64,000 nucleotides of DNA. It comes from AP-15 sp963732095 (GTDB lineage Bacteria > Pseudomonadota > Alphaproteobacteria > ATCC43930 > CGMCC-115725). The notes under the pieces are model-generated. The model was not told the DNA's origin. It searched no databases and was given only the letters and a program-made list of their open reading frames with translations. The stretch is taken from contig CAVSZA010000004.1 in assembly GCA_963732095.1 (NCBI GenBank), positions 39,644-103,643 of the forward strand, read 5' to 3'. The translations under genes and the position numbers were made by a program. Positions 51,190 to 59,658 of the stretch are shown here, piece after piece (the first letter of the stretch is position 1; every line of letters starts with the position of its first letter).

Positions 51190-52182
51190 ATGCTGACGCT
51201 CTACAACAACCGCGGGGTTTACAGCGAACCGGCAGCCGATGTGGGGAGGGCGGTACTACCGCCGGATCTCATATGGATCGACCTCCTAAAACCCAAGGCG
51301 AGCGAAGTCGAGTTTGTCGAAAAGACGAGCGGCCTCCGCGTGCCGAGCCTCGACGAACTCAGCGAGATCGAGAGCTCCAGCCGATTGCGTGCCCGGGACG
51401 GGGCGCTCTATCTGAGCGCGCCACTGATCTATCGGCCAGAGCCCGATCAGCCGCTGTCTACGCCGGTCGGATTCGTTCTGACTCGCGATCGGCTGATCAC
51501 CGTGCGCTTTGCCGAAATCCCGTCGTTTACGAGTTTCGCCGACCGCGCAATTCCCCCGGACGGCCCGCGCATCACCAGTGCCGGCATCTTCACCGAGTTG
51601 ATGGAAGCGATTGTCGACCGGCTCGCCGACGCGCTCGAACACAGCGCGAGCGAGCTCGACAGCCTTTCGCACCGGCTCTTTCGGGCCGGACCGGAAGGGC
51701 CGCTGAGCCGGCGCCGCTCGATCGGGGAAGCCGACCTCCGGGTCATCCTGCGCCGCGTCGGCCATAACGGCGATCTCGCCTCGAAGATCCGCGACAGCCT
51801 TCTGGGCATCGCTCGGATCGTGCCATTCGTCTCGACCATTGCCGCGGACTGGTTGCCGCCCGAGCTGAAGCCGCGGCTGGAGACGTTACGTCAGGACGTC
51901 GCCTCGCTGAACGACTACGACGCGCATCTCCTCAACAAGGTGCAGTTGCTGCTCGACGCCACATTGGGGCTGATCAACATCGACCAGAACAACATCATCA
52001 AAGTTCTGACGATCGTGTCGGTCGTCGGCGTGCCGCCGACCTTGGTCGCCAGCATGTATGGCATGAATTTCGAGCACATGCCCGAGCTCCACTGGGCGTG
52101 GGGCTATCCCTACGGCCTTGCCCTGATCGCGTTCAGTGCGATCTTGCCGCTGCTGTGGTTCAAATGGCGCGGTTGGTTTTGA
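51190..52182 (+). CDS. corA: CorA-family magnesium/divalent cation transporter
   Basis: The 330-aa protein has the CorA cytoplasmic alpha/beta domain (LTRDRLITVRFAEIPSF near residue 100) and a long helix (LVHNKVQLLL-like NKVQLLLDATLGLINIDQ). The first membrane helix carries the signature YGMNFEHMPEL near residue 295, and the second helix leads to WFKWRGWF. It forms a pentameric channel for Mg2+ (or Co2+/Ni2+). I start at ATG 51190 (MLTLYNNRG), where the family begins; earlier in-frame ATGs add unrelated residues. It ends at a terminator shared with the convergent PRC-barrel gene. Confidence 0.88.
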   Translation: MLTLYNNRGVYSEPAADVGRAVLPPDLIWIDLLKPKASEVEFVEKTSGLRVPSLDELSEIESSSRLRARDGALYLSAPLIYRPEPDQPLSTPVGFVLTRDRLITVRFAEIPSFTSFADRAIPPDGPRITSAGIFTELMEAIVDRLADALEHSASELDSLSHRLFRAGPEGPLSRRRSIGEADLRVILRRVGHNGDLASKIRDSLLGIARIVPFVSTIAADWLPPELKPRLETLRQDVASLNDYDAHLLNKVQLLLDATLGLINIDQNNIIKVLTIVSVVGVPPTLVASMYGMNFEHMPELHWAWGYPYGLALIAFSAILPLLWFKWRGWF

Positions 52183-52207
52183 GCGAGTCGCAGCCCAATA
52201 AGAAAAA

Positions 52208-52230
52208 CGCCCCCGATCAGGCCGGGGGCG
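52208..52230. terminator. Convergent rho-independent terminator (corA / PRC-barrel gene)
   Basis: CGCCCCC-gatcaggcc-GGGGGCG with AAAAA on the left. On the minus strand the hairpin is followed by a run of five T, which suits the gene ending at 52257. On the plus strand it follows the corA stop by 25 bp. Confidence 0.8.
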
Positions 52231-52256
52231 TCTTGCAGACGAGGACTGGAGCGGCG

Positions 52257-52711
52257 TTACCTGCCGCTGCCGAGGTGTCCGCCATGCACCGGTGAAGTTG
52301 AGGTGCCGGCGCCGGTATTGCGGTTCTCCAACTGGTAACTCTGCGCCTGCTGGAGCTGTTCCTTGGTCAGATCAAGGGTCAGCCGGTTGTGATCGGTCTT
52401 CAGATCCCGCAGATTGACGGCGACGTATTTCCCGCCCATGCCCAGGAAGGCGCCGACATCGACCACAACCGAGGCGACCTGCCCGTCACGGTCGAGGACC
52501 AGGTCCTTGACATGCCCGATCCTGCGGTTTTGCACGTCATAAACAGGCACTGCCGATCATCTTGCTGGCACGGATCTGGTCCGGCTGGATCATGGTCTGC
52601 GCCAGTGGCTGCCATGGTCCGGCTGTGCAGAGCCGTCTCGGCGTAAGCGACTGGTGCTGTCGCGACCAAGAGAGTTGCCAATGCTGCAGCAGCAATCTGC
52701 GGACTGGTCAC
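52257..52711 (-). pseudogene. Secreted PRC-barrel domain protein, frameshifted
   Basis: Starting at GTG 52711 behind GAGGAGG, the N-terminus is a signal peptide (IAAAALATLLVATAPVAYAE). After about 35 codons the frame shifts to MIQPDQIRASKMIGSA and then, near 52550, to VYDVQNRRIGHVKDLVLDRD and GQVASVVVDVGAFLGMGGKY, which is the PRC-barrel domain. The pieces together give a normal secreted PRC-barrel protein of about 150 aa common in Rhizobiales relatives. Two small indels break it as sequenced. It is last of a three-gene stress operon with csbD and a 26-aa peptide. Confidence 0.72.
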
Positions 52712-52757
52712 GGTATTTCCTCCTCTAGTGATTGCTATTGGCCTCGGACGAGACCGG

Positions 52758-52838
52758 TCAGACGACGTGGAACAGGTAAAGCAGGATGATGATCGGGATC
52801 GGAATCCCGAGCAGCCAAAGCAGAATGCCCCGACCCAT
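52758..52838 (-). CDS. 26-aa single-span membrane peptide
   Basis: ATG 52838 follows a strong ribosome-binding site (GAGGAGGTCGCT) and encodes MGRGILLWLLGIPIPIIILL then YLFHVV and a stop. It is a single hydrophobic helix with a central Pro-Ile-Pro kink and a basic N-terminus. Tiny proteins of this LLWLLGIPIPI pattern occur next to csbD-like genes in alphaproteobacteria. It lies 27 bp downstream of csbD and 46 bp upstream of the PRC-barrel gene, all on one strand, so it is probably translated in a stress operon. Role unknown. Confidence 0.65.
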   Translation of the reverse strand: MGRGILLWLLGIPIPIIILLYLFHVV

Positions 52839-52865
52839 AGCGACCTCCTCGCTGATAGATTGAAC

Positions 52866-53051
52866 TTATTTCTTGCCGGCGATTTCGCGAATGGCGTCCT
52901 TGGCGTGGCCGACAGCGCCCTGAACCCGGCCTTCGGCCTGGTCGGCCTTGCCTTCGGCTTCGGTGCCGGCATCGCCCAGAGCTTTGCCCGCCTGTTCCTT
53001 CACCTTCCCGGTGACCTTCTTCACGCCTCCAGCGATACGATCCTTGTCCAT
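52866..53051 (-). CDS. CsbD-family stress-response protein
   Basis: The 61-aa protein begins MDKDRIAGGVKKVTGKVKEQ and continues AGKALGDAGTEAEGKADQAE, the classic CsbD-like helical, charged repeat protein. Such proteins are induced by general stress; the molecular function is unclear. The start at 53051 is the conserved one and follows AGAGGACC. It is the first gene of a minus-strand operon with the 26-aa membrane peptide and the PRC-barrel protein. Confidence 0.9.
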   Translation of the reverse strand: MDKDRIAGGVKKVTGKVKEQAGKALGDAGTEAEGKADQAEGRVQGAVGHAKDAIREIAGKK

Positions 53052-53138
53052 AGCCGGTCCTCTGGGTTGAATTAATCGCACTGAAAACACGGTAATTCGC
53101 CCAGTAGTTCCTCACCGGCGAAAACCAGCCTCAAAGCA

Positions 53139-53168
53139 AAAACGCCCCCGAGATCTCGGGGGCGTTTT
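53139..53168. terminator. Perfectly palindromic bidirectional terminator after hsp20
   Basis: The segment is AAAACGCCCCCGAGA followed by its exact inverse TCTCGGGGGCGTTTT, a 15-bp-arm palindrome with T runs on both strands. It ends the hsp20 transcript (stop at 53189) and insulates the csbD promoter. Confidence 0.9.
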
Positions 53169-53188
53169 GTTTCTGTAGATCGAGCTGA

Positions 53189-53671
53189 TCAGGCAGCTTG
53201 ACGCTGGGTCACTTGCTCCTGCTGCGGTGCAGTCACCTGCTCCGACTGTCCGGCGCCGATCTGTACCTTACGCGGCTTCGCTGCCTCCGGGACCTCGTGG
53301 ACCAGGTCGACATGCAGCATGCCGTTGACGAGGCTCGCGCCGACGACCTTGATGTGATCGGCGAGGCTGAAGCGCCGCTCGAACGCACGCCGCGCGATGC
53401 CGCGATGCAGGTAGCGGTTCTCGTCTTCGTCCTTTTTCGCCTTGCCGGTCACCAGCAGCGTGTTCTCCTGAGCGGTGATGTCCAGCTCATCGGCTGAAAA
53501 GCCGGCCACCGCCATCGTCAGGCGATAAGCGTCTTCGCCGGTCTTTTCGATATTGTATGGCGGATAGGCGAGGGAGGCGCTGTCGACACGCGTCGCCGCG
53601 TCAACCAACCGGGTCAGCCGATCAAAGCCGATCGTCGACCGGAACAGTGGAGAGAAATCGAAACGATCCAT
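53189..53671 (-). CDS. Small heat-shock protein Hsp20 (IbpA-like)
   Basis: This 160-aa alpha-crystallin-type holdase binds unfolding proteins. It has MDRFDFSPLFRSTIGFDRLT at the start, YPPYNIEKTGEDAYRLTMAV and AGFSADELDITAQENTLLVT near residue 60, and the conserved HRGIARRAFERRFSLADHI and GASLVNGMLHVDLVHEVPEA near residue 115, ending in a Gln-rich tail. The ATG at 53671 follows AAAGGAG. The 5' leader can fold into a ROSE-type thermometer hiding that site. A strong terminator follows. Confidence 0.93.
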   Translation of the reverse strand: MDRFDFSPLFRSTIGFDRLTRLVDAATRVDSASLAYPPYNIEKTGEDAYRLTMAVAGFSADELDITAQENTLLVTGKAKKDEDENRYLHRGIARRAFERRFSLADHIKVVGASLVNGMLHVDLVHEVPEAAKPRKVQIGAGQSEQVTAPQQEQVTQRQAA

Positions 53672-53677
53672 GACCAA

Positions 53678-53765
53678 GTTCTCCTTTGAGCAACATGGGG
53701 TTCGGCACCCACCAATTCGGCTGGATGCCATTCACTGACGCGCGGTCCCTTAATGGCGACCGCGC
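53678..53765 (-). promoter_or_regulatory. ROSE-like RNA thermometer in the hsp20 leader
   Basis: Read as RNA on the minus strand, three consecutive hairpins precede the start codon. The first is GCGCGGUC-loop-GACCGCGC (53740-53765). The second is GGCAUCC-loop-GGGUGCC (53704-53729). The third is GUU-G-CUC-AAAG-GAG-AAC (53678-53694), in which UUGCU pairs with the AGGAG ribosome-binding site leaving one bulged G. That UYGCU pairing with the ribosome-binding site is the defining feature of ROSE elements, which melt on heat shock. The small heat-shock gene downstream is the expected target. Confidence 0.78.
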
Positions 53766-53834
53766 AATGCTAAAATGGTGACTGTAGGGTGATGATCAAG
53801 GGGTCCGCCGGCGCTCCATCGCCGGCTGGAAACG

Positions 53835-54062
53835 TCAGCGCTTGATACCAAAGCCTTGAAAGCGCTTGTTGAAGCGGGCCAGCTGTCCACCGCTGTCAAT
53901 CAGCCGCTGCTGTCCGCCGGTCCAGGCCGGATGCGATTTCGGGTCGATGTCGAGCCGCAAAGTGTCTCCCGGCTTGCCGTAGGTCGAGCGCGTCTGGTAC
54001 GAGCTGCCGTCCGTCATCACGACGGTTATTTCGTGATATTCGGGGTGAATTCCTTCTTTCAT
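53835..54062 (-). CDS. rpmE: 50S ribosomal protein L31
   Basis: This 75-aa large-subunit protein has the alphaproteobacterial start MKEGIHPEYHEITVVMTDGS, then YQTRSTYGKPGDTLRLDIDP and SHPAWTGGQQRLIDSGGQ. There is no CxxC pair, so this is the zinc-free form. Start at 54062. It stands between hsp20 and the membrane-protein gene on the same strand but is separated from both by more than 60 bp, so it is probably its own transcript. Confidence 0.94.
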   Translation of the reverse strand: MKEGIHPEYHEITVVMTDGSSYQTRSTYGKPGDTLRLDIDPKSHPAWTGGQQRLIDSGGQLARFNKRFQGFGIKR

Positions 54063-54128
54063 CGAACAGTCCTCCGTACCGCTGTGGCTTATAGCGAAGC
54101 GGCGCCTCATGCGCAATGTCGGCGGGAT

Positions 54129-55089
54129 CTAGGCGTGGGAGACCCGCATTGCGAGGGTAATCAGGTCGAAAATATCGACGAGGCGGGCGACATAATGGTC
54201 GCGCATGATCCGATTTCGACCCGGTTCGCCGCACAGATCGGCCTCCAAGATCCGCAAAAGCCGCTCGAGCCTTCGCCGATGCAGGCCCAGCCGGCGCTGC
54301 AAGGGATCGGTGACCACTCCGGAAAAGGCGGCCAACATGGCGCCGCCGAGAAATACGCCGGCAGTCGTGGCGGCGAGCAGTCCGGGACCCGCGGCTGCCG
54401 GAAACAGGCTGTACCACAACCCACCGAGACCGGCGCCGAGCGGAAATGCCGCGATCGCCATCTGTTGCGCGATCATCGCCGCAAGAGCGGAGCTCAGTGT
54501 AACCAGCCCCGGGGTCGCCTGCTTGACGACCAGGGCACCCAGGCCGGCGGCGACAAAGCCGGTTGCGATCTCTGCCGTCGCGGTGCGCGACCCGAGATAG
54601 CTCTCGACCGCGGCGGCAAGCCGGTCGGCGAAACTCCGGGTCGGAACCGGCCGGAGCGACGAGGAGTGCGGCCGCTCTCTCGTCGGCGAGTATCGTTTCG
54701 GCGATAGCGTCGCGATACGAGACCCGATCTCGGCGTCGACACGGTATTTCGAGCAGTTCGGTTGCCACCAGCCACTCGATCTCGCGCGCGACCTCGGTTT
54801 CGAGGAGGAGCCGGCGGCCGGCAAGCCATGCCGCCACCCGCTCCATGCCGGCCCGCCGCGCCGCCCAGGCCATGAGCTTGACGGCGAGTGCCGGCCCCGC
54901 GAGAAACAGATTGGCCGGGGCCCGCAGCAGATCCCAGCCCAGCGCTCGCCGATGCAGCGCAACGGAGCCGGCCAAAGTGAAGTGGCGATCGACAAACGCG
55001 TCGATCCGCCCGCGCCGGCTCTCGATATACCGTTGCACGGCATCGCGGACGATCGCGCCAGCGAGCTCTTGCGGGGATATGTCCGACAT
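54129..55089 (-). pseudogene. Uncharacterised alphaproteobacterial membrane protein (DUF6635-like), frameshifted
   Basis: The N-terminal two-thirds from ATG 55089 read MSDISPQELAGAIVRDAVQR, SVALHRRALGWDLLRAPANL, and ETEVAREIEWLVATELLEIP. Near 54631-54633 an extra base shifts the frame to SFADRLAAAVESYLGSR, GLVTLSSALAAMIAQQMAIA (membrane segments) and DPLQRRLGLHRRRLERLLRI. The rejoined protein would be about 320 aa with several transmembrane segments. It resembles uncharacterised membrane proteins common in Rhodospirillales and Rhizobiales. Function unknown. Confidence 0.62.
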
Positions 55090-55128
55090 CCGTTCACAAA
55101 GTCGACAGCCGCCCATATCTAGACTTGC

Positions 55129-55733
55129 ATGTGTAGTGGTCAACTCAGTTTCTTCGAGCCGTTGCCCTCGCTTCCGGAAGGGCTCGAATATCGAGCGGAG
55201 CTTGTGTCGCCGGACGAGGAAGCCGAACTTCTGGAACATTTTCGCGAGCTGGATTTCCGGGAATACGAATTCCATGGCTATCTCGGCAAGCGGCGGGTCG
55301 TCTCGTTCGGACTGCACTACGACACCAACGAAAGTAGGGTCCGTAGCACCGAGGACATTCCCGGTTTCTTCTGACGCTGCGTCAGAAGGCTGCCGATTTC
55401 GCAAGGCTCGGGACCTCGGAACTGCAGCAGGCTCTCGTCACGGAATACACGCCCGGAGCCGCGATCGGCTGGCACAGGGACCGCCCCGTCTACCGCGATG
55501 TCATCGGCGTCTCATTCGGCTCATCGTGCCGGTTTCGCTTCAGGCGCAAAAGGGGCAGCAGCTGGGAACGCGCTTCCGTGATCTTGGAGCCGCGTTCGGT
55601 CTACCTGCTGCGAGGCCCGGCTCGGACGGAATGGCAGCACAGCATCCCGCCCGCCGAGTGCTTGCGGTACTCCGTCACATTCAGAAGCATGAGCGGCGGC
55701 CCGATAAAAGCGGATCAGGTCGCGGTGGCGTAA
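55129..55733 (+). pseudogene. alkB: AlkB-type 2OG-Fe(II) DNA demethylase, frameshifted
   Basis: The first 82 codons give QLSFFEPLPSLPEGLEYRAE and REYEFHGYLGKRRVVSFGLH, then a stop after IPGFF. Restoring one base near 55374 (TTCTTC-TGACG) continues TLRQKAADFARLGTSELQQA, and then AIGWHRDRPVYRDVIGVSFG, carrying the HxD iron ligands. WQHSIPPAECLRYSVTFRS follows with the distal His and the 2-oxoglutarate Arg. This is the AlkB repair enzyme for N1-methyladenine and N3-methylcytosine. The reconstructed length is about 200 aa. It overlaps the convergent thioesterase gene at its 3' end. Confidence 0.82.
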
Positions 55734-56134
55734 GTGGCGCGGCCGATTGCCAGCAGCTGGCCTGCTTCGTTCGTCACATCGATGTCGACGACACCGACCA
55801 GCCGGCCGCTGCGCCGCACCGTGGCGGTCACGACGAGCGCGGTGTCGATTGCCGGGCGCAGATAATCGACCCGGAAATTGACGGTCGGCAATGGCCGGCC
55901 CAACAGCATCACCAGCGCGTAATCGCCGACCGTGTCGATGATCGCGGCGATCGGCCCGCCATGCCATTGGCCGCTGCCGCGCCCGCGCTCGAATTCCGGG
56001 CGCATCGCCGCGCGCATGACCAACTGCTGTTTCAGCGGATCGGCGCTCACCACCGTCAGGTTCAACAGGCTGATGAACGGCGACTGGCCGAGGCGCTCCT
56101 GCAGCGCCTCCTTGCCGAGCGGTTCGTCGCTCAC
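55715..56134 (-). CDS. PaaI-family acyl-CoA thioesterase
   Basis: The 139-aa hot-dog-fold thioesterase has QWHGGPIAAIIDTVGDYALV near residue 57, where the Gly/Asp are catalytic-site residues. LPTVNFRVDYLRPAIDTALV near 80 and RLVGVVDIDVTNEAGQLLAI near 110 follow. It hydrolyses acyl-CoA, commonly aryl-CoA or medium-chain intermediates. The GTG start at 56134 overlaps the stop of the upstream alcohol dehydrogenase (GTGA), so the two are coupled. It is last of a four-gene minus-strand operon. Confidence 0.87.
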   Translation of the reverse strand: MSDEPLGKEALQERLGQSPFISLLNLTVVSADPLKQQLVMRAAMRPEFERGRGSGQWHGGPIAAIIDTVGDYALVMLLGRPLPTVNFRVDYLRPAIDTALVVTATVRRSGRLVGVVDIDVTNEAGQLLAIGRATYATAT

Positions 56135-57143
56135 GGCACGATCACCAGCTTTCCGAATACATCGCGGTTTTCGAGGCGCGCCAGCGCCTCCGGCGCGCGT
56201 TCAAGCGCATAGGCACGTATCCACAACAGCTTCGAGCTGCCCCGAATGCACCATATCGAGCAATGCCGTGATATCCTCGCGCGCCCAACCATTGGAGCCC
56301 AGGATCTGCAGCTCGAAGGTCCAGATGAAGCGGATATCCTCCGGCGGATCGTAGCCGGCGGTTGCGCCGCAGGTTAAGAGCCTGCCGCCGACACGCAATA
56401 CTCGAAGGCTCCGGGTCCAAGTGTCGCCGCCGGTGTAATTCACGACCACATCAACGCCGTTGTCGCTGCCGGCGCCGCGCCGCGCCGGCTTGCCGTACAG
56501 CCCGGATATCGCCTGTACGAAATCCTGCTCCGCGTAATTGATGACGTGGTCGGCGCCGAGCGCGCGCAGCTTGGCCGCCTTTTCTTCAGAGCCGGTGGCG
56601 GCGATCACCGTCGCGCCGGCGAGCTTGGCGAGCTGCACGCAGCACACCCCGACACCGCCCGAAGCGCCGAGGATCAGCACTTTCTCGCCCGCCGTAACCC
56701 GCCCGTTGGTGAACATCATGCGGCGCGCCGTGCCATAGGCGCAGGGCAGCGCCGCGGCCGCTTCAAAATCGATGCCGTCGGGGATCGCGACGAGCTGATG
56801 CGCCTTGAGGCGGCAATACTCGGCCAGTCCGCCATGCACGGTCTCGCCGGTCAGCCCGCCTTCGACCCGGTTGATCGGGTCGCCGAGCACGCGGTCGCCC
56901 ACCTTCCATCCCGTGACGTCGGGGCCGACCGCTGCGATCTCGCCGGCGACGTCGAGACCCATGATGGCCGGCATCGCGATCTTGATCCCCGGCATCCCGC
57001 GGCGCGTGAAAACATCGTGGTAGTTGAGCGCTGCAGCGCGCACTCGCAGCACCACGTCGCCCGCCCCGGGCACCGGGTCGCGGGAAGTCGGTCTCATAGC
57101 GCAATCCACCGGCGCCATGCTCGTGCAAAACCACAGCCTTCAT
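56131..57143 (-). pseudogene. Zinc-type MDR alcohol dehydrogenase/quinone oxidoreductase, frameshifted twice
   Basis: The N-terminus MKAVVLHEHGAGGLRYETDF (from 57143) shifts near 57080 to DVVLRVRAAALNYHDVFTRR, GMPGIKIAMPAIMGLDVAGE and the Rossmann block VLILGASGGVGVCCVQLAKL. Near 56212 a second shift moves to ERAPEALARLENRDVFGKLV and the stop. The joined protein is about 335 aa, a normal member of the zinc-binding dehydrogenase / quinone oxidoreductase branch. It uses NAD(P)H to reduce an enal, quinone or ketone. The thioesterase start overlaps its stop. Confidence 0.78.
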
Positions 57144-57180
57144 CAGATCATCCCCGTCCTGCTCGCTGCAGCAACACCGT

Positions 57181-57293
57181 GCGTCCTTCGAGACGCCGCC
57201 TGCGGCGGCTCCTCAGGATGAGGTACTTTCCCTGATGGCATTAAGAAAAACCTCATCCTGAGGAAGCCGCGAAGCGGCTGTCTCGAAGGACGC
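57181..57293. repeat. Palindromic repeat (GCGTCCTTCGAGA ... TCTCGAAGGACGC)
   Basis: The 13-bp ends are exact inverses. Inside are further inverse arms CCTCAGGATGAGGT and ACCTCATCCTGAGG and small hairpins (GCCGCC-tgc-GGCGGC). It lies between the acyl-CoA ligase and the alcohol dehydrogenase; the ligase reading frame ends inside it at 57253. Confidence 0.8.
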
Positions 57294-58821
57294 ATGACAT
57301 TAGCCGCAGCCCTGATGTTGCCAGGAGTTGGGCGGCGCGCCTTGCCAGCGCCTGCCGGTCGATCTTGTTGGTTCCGGCCAGCGGCATCTCCGGCAGAAAC
57401 CATACCCGCCGCGGATGCAAATAGGGCGCGGCATTGGCGAGCGCGAATTGTTGGATCGCTGCTTCGCTCGGCGCGGCGCCGGGCCGCGTGACGACAAAGG
57501 CTACCGGCTTCTTGAACTTCAGCTCGTCGTCCACCGGCACGACAACCGCCTGATGGATGTCCGGATGACGCTCGAGCATCGCCTCGATCTCGCCGGGATA
57601 GATGTTTTCGCCGCCGCTGACGAACATGTCGTCGGCGCGGCCGATGAAATAGTAGAAGCCGTCGGCATCGCGGCGGAACACGTCGCCGGTGATGTAGAAG
57701 CCGTCCTCGGTCAATGCCTTCGCCGTCGCCTCGGGCAGATTGTGGTAGCCAGTCATCAATGCCGGGCAGCGCATCTGCAATACGCCCTCGCTCGCCCCGC
57801 TGTTGGCGCCATCGACCAACCGCAGGCTGACATTGGGATGCGCGACGCCGACCGACAGGTCGGGAGTCGGCCGGCCATCGGGGTGCGCAATGAATACAAT
57901 CGGGCCCGCCTCGGTCGTACCATAGCTGTTGGTGACCACGGCATTCGGGAAGGTGCGCCGTGCCCCCTCCATCAAGGCTTGCGACACCGGCGCCGAGCCC
58001 ATCCGTACCGCGGTGACCGCCGTGAGATCAGCGCCAGCCAACAGCGCCTTCTCGCGCAGCATCATTCCGATCATCGTGGGCACCGAAGTCAAGGTGGTGG
58101 CGCGATATGTAGCGGATGCCCCGATGTAGCTCTCCGCGGTAAAGCCCGGCAGCAGAATGATCGTCCCGTGTTGCGCGAGTGCCGCTTGCGACACCGCGAG
58201 CGCATTCATGTGATAGAGCGGCGCCGCCACAAGTGACCGTTGCTCGCCGGGGCGGCTCGAGCGGCGACGCATGTCGATGACCCAGAGGTGACTGTGATGG
58301 GACAGCACGACCCCTTTGGGCCGGCCGCTGGACCCCGATGTGTAGAGGAACATGGCCGGGTCCGCCGGATCGGCCTTCACCGCGGCAAAGGGCCCCGAAC
58401 CGAGCAATGCCGCGAAGTCCTCGCCGAAGACAAACCGCGGCAGTTCATCCGGGCACCGCGGCAGGCGCGCCCGGTCGCACAGCACGAGCCTCGCGCCGCA
58501 GTCGCCCAGAATGAATTCGACGGTGGCCGCCGGCAACTTCCAATTCACCGGCACTGCGACCAGACCGGCGCGCATGATGCCGAGAAAGGAAGCGAGAAAC
58601 TCGCCGCGATTGGCCGACAGAATGGCGACGCGCTCGCCGCGGTTCAGGCCCTGCTCCAGTAGGCCGCGCGCCGTCGCGCCGGCGAGCGCGTCGATCTCGC
58701 GATAGCTGTAGACGCGCGGTTCCGTCCCGGCGCCGAGATCGATCACCGCCGGTGCTTCGGGATCGCCATCCCGGTCGATTGCGTTGCCCAGATTGTCGAA
58801 GCTTCCCGGCTTATAGGTCAT
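57253..58821 (-). CDS. AMP-forming acyl-CoA synthetase (class I adenylate-forming)
   Basis: This 522-aa enzyme activates a carboxylic acid as acyl-AMP and then acyl-CoA. Motifs are MFLYTSGSSGRPKGVVLSHH near residue 160, NSYGTTEAGPIVFIAHPDGR near 300, TGDVFRRDADGFYYFIGRAD near 395, and MFVSGGENIYPGEIEAMLER near 415. The last roughly 13 residues (CVLRDSRFAASSG) are encoded by the palindromic repeat and are not a normal C-terminus. It starts at ATG 58821, 3 bp after the VOC gene's stop. Substrate unknown; relatives act on aromatic or branched acids. Confidence 0.9.
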   Translation of the reverse strand: MTYKPGSFDNLGNAIDRDGDPEAPAVIDLGAGTEPRVYSYREIDALAGATARGLLEQGLNRGERVAILSANRGEFLASFLGIMRAGLVAVPVNWKLPAATVEFILGDCGARLVLCDRARLPRCPDELPRFVFGEDFAALLGSGPFAAVKADPADPAMFLYTSGSSGRPKGVVLSHHSHLWVIDMRRRSSRPGEQRSLVAAPLYHMNALAVSQAALAQHGTIILLPGFTAESYIGASATYRATTLTSVPTMIGMMLREKALLAGADLTAVTAVRMGSAPVSQALMEGARRTFPNAVVTNSYGTTEAGPIVFIAHPDGRPTPDLSVGVAHPNVSLRLVDGANSGASEGVLQMRCPALMTGYHNLPEATAKALTEDGFYITGDVFRRDADGFYYFIGRADDMFVSGGENIYPGEIEAMLERHPDIHQAVVVPVDDELKFKKPVAFVVTRPGAAPSEAAIQQFALANAAPYLHPRRVWFLPEMPLAGTNKIDRQALARRAAQLLATSGLRLMSCVLRDSRFAASSG

Positions 58822-58824
58822 CGC

Positions 58825-59658
58825 TCATTCCGAGAATGCGATGGCCGTATTGAACGCCGCAGAAGCCGGCACCACCAGCCGATGCGGCTCGACGCACAAG
58901 CCGGGCACGGAGCGCAGGCATTCTCCCGCCTTCGGCAGCGAGCGAACCCTGATCCCGAGAGCGGCCATATATTCGGTGCGGCCGACCGGCTGTGCTGCCG
59001 CTTCCCCGAATTCGGCCGTTACCGCGTCCGGTATGGCGAGCTCCACCTGCGCGGTTCCGGCGGCGATTATTTGCCTCCCGTCACGCTCGGTTATAGCGGG
59101 GTCGCCAAAGAGACCGCGGAACAGCGTTGCCGTGCGCCGAGGATCATCGGTCGCGACCACCACGCGGGAAATCGCGCAGGCGCCGTTCGGATGGCCCTGC
59201 CACTCTGGTCGCCATACGAGGTCCGGCGTCTGATGCTCGCAAAAATAGACCCGGCCCATCGCCACCTTGGCCGGGTCCAGGCGCGTGGTGCGAAACCGCG
59301 CATCGCGCGTAACGCCCTCGAGCGCGACCGGTCGGGAGAAGGACTGCACCGGCAGGACCGGGAGACCGGCCGCCGCTGCGTGTATGTAAACCACATCGGC
59401 ATCCGTGGTCTTGAAGACGAGACCGTTGAGGCCGACAGGAAAGCGCATGATCTCGGGGCGGATGGCCCCGTCGCTGGCAAAACCGAGCAGCTCGAGATAA
59501 TCGGCCTCGAACATCGCTAGGTGGTTGGTCGAGCCTAACGTGTGGCGCCCCCGCGGCGTCAACTGGAAGCCGAGCGATCGAAAGCATTCCGCCGCCTCCT
59601 CGATACGGTCGCGCGCGTCGACGACGACGTGATCGAGGACAGGCGAAGGTGCAGCCAT
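58825..59658 (-). CDS. VOC/glyoxalase-superfamily protein
   Basis: This 277-aa protein consists of vicinal-oxygen-chelate modules. The N-terminal module has VLDHVVVDARDRIEEAAECF and SLGFQLTPRGRHTLGSTNHL, followed by EHQTPDLVWRPEWQGHPNGA and a second module with FRGLFGDPAITERDGRQIIA. Members are metal-dependent dioxygenases, glyoxalases or uncharacterised. The start at 59658 gives MAAPSPVLDHVVV; the longer frame adds unrelated residues. It is first of the minus-strand operon VOC-ligase-dehydrogenase-thioesterase. Confidence 0.85.
   Translation of the reverse strand: MAAPSPVLDHVVVDARDRIEEAAECFRSLGFQLTPRGRHTLGSTNHLAMFEADYLELLGFASDGAIRPEIMRFPVGLNGLVFKTTDADVVYIHAAAAGLPVLPVQSFSRPVALEGVTRDARFRTTRLDPAKVAMGRVYFCEHQTPDLVWRPEWQGHPNGACAISRVVVATDDPRRTATLFRGLFGDPAITERDGRQIIAAGTAQVELAIPDAVTAEFGEAAAQPVGRTEYMAALGIRVRSLPKAGECLRSVPGLCVEPHRLVVPASAAFNTAIAFSE

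Noticed and set aside
53671..53834. A classic inverted-repeat heat-shock operator of the CIRCE type upstream of hsp20
   Set aside because: No TTAGCACTC-n9-GAGTGCTAA pattern is present; the hairpins fit a ROSE thermometer instead.
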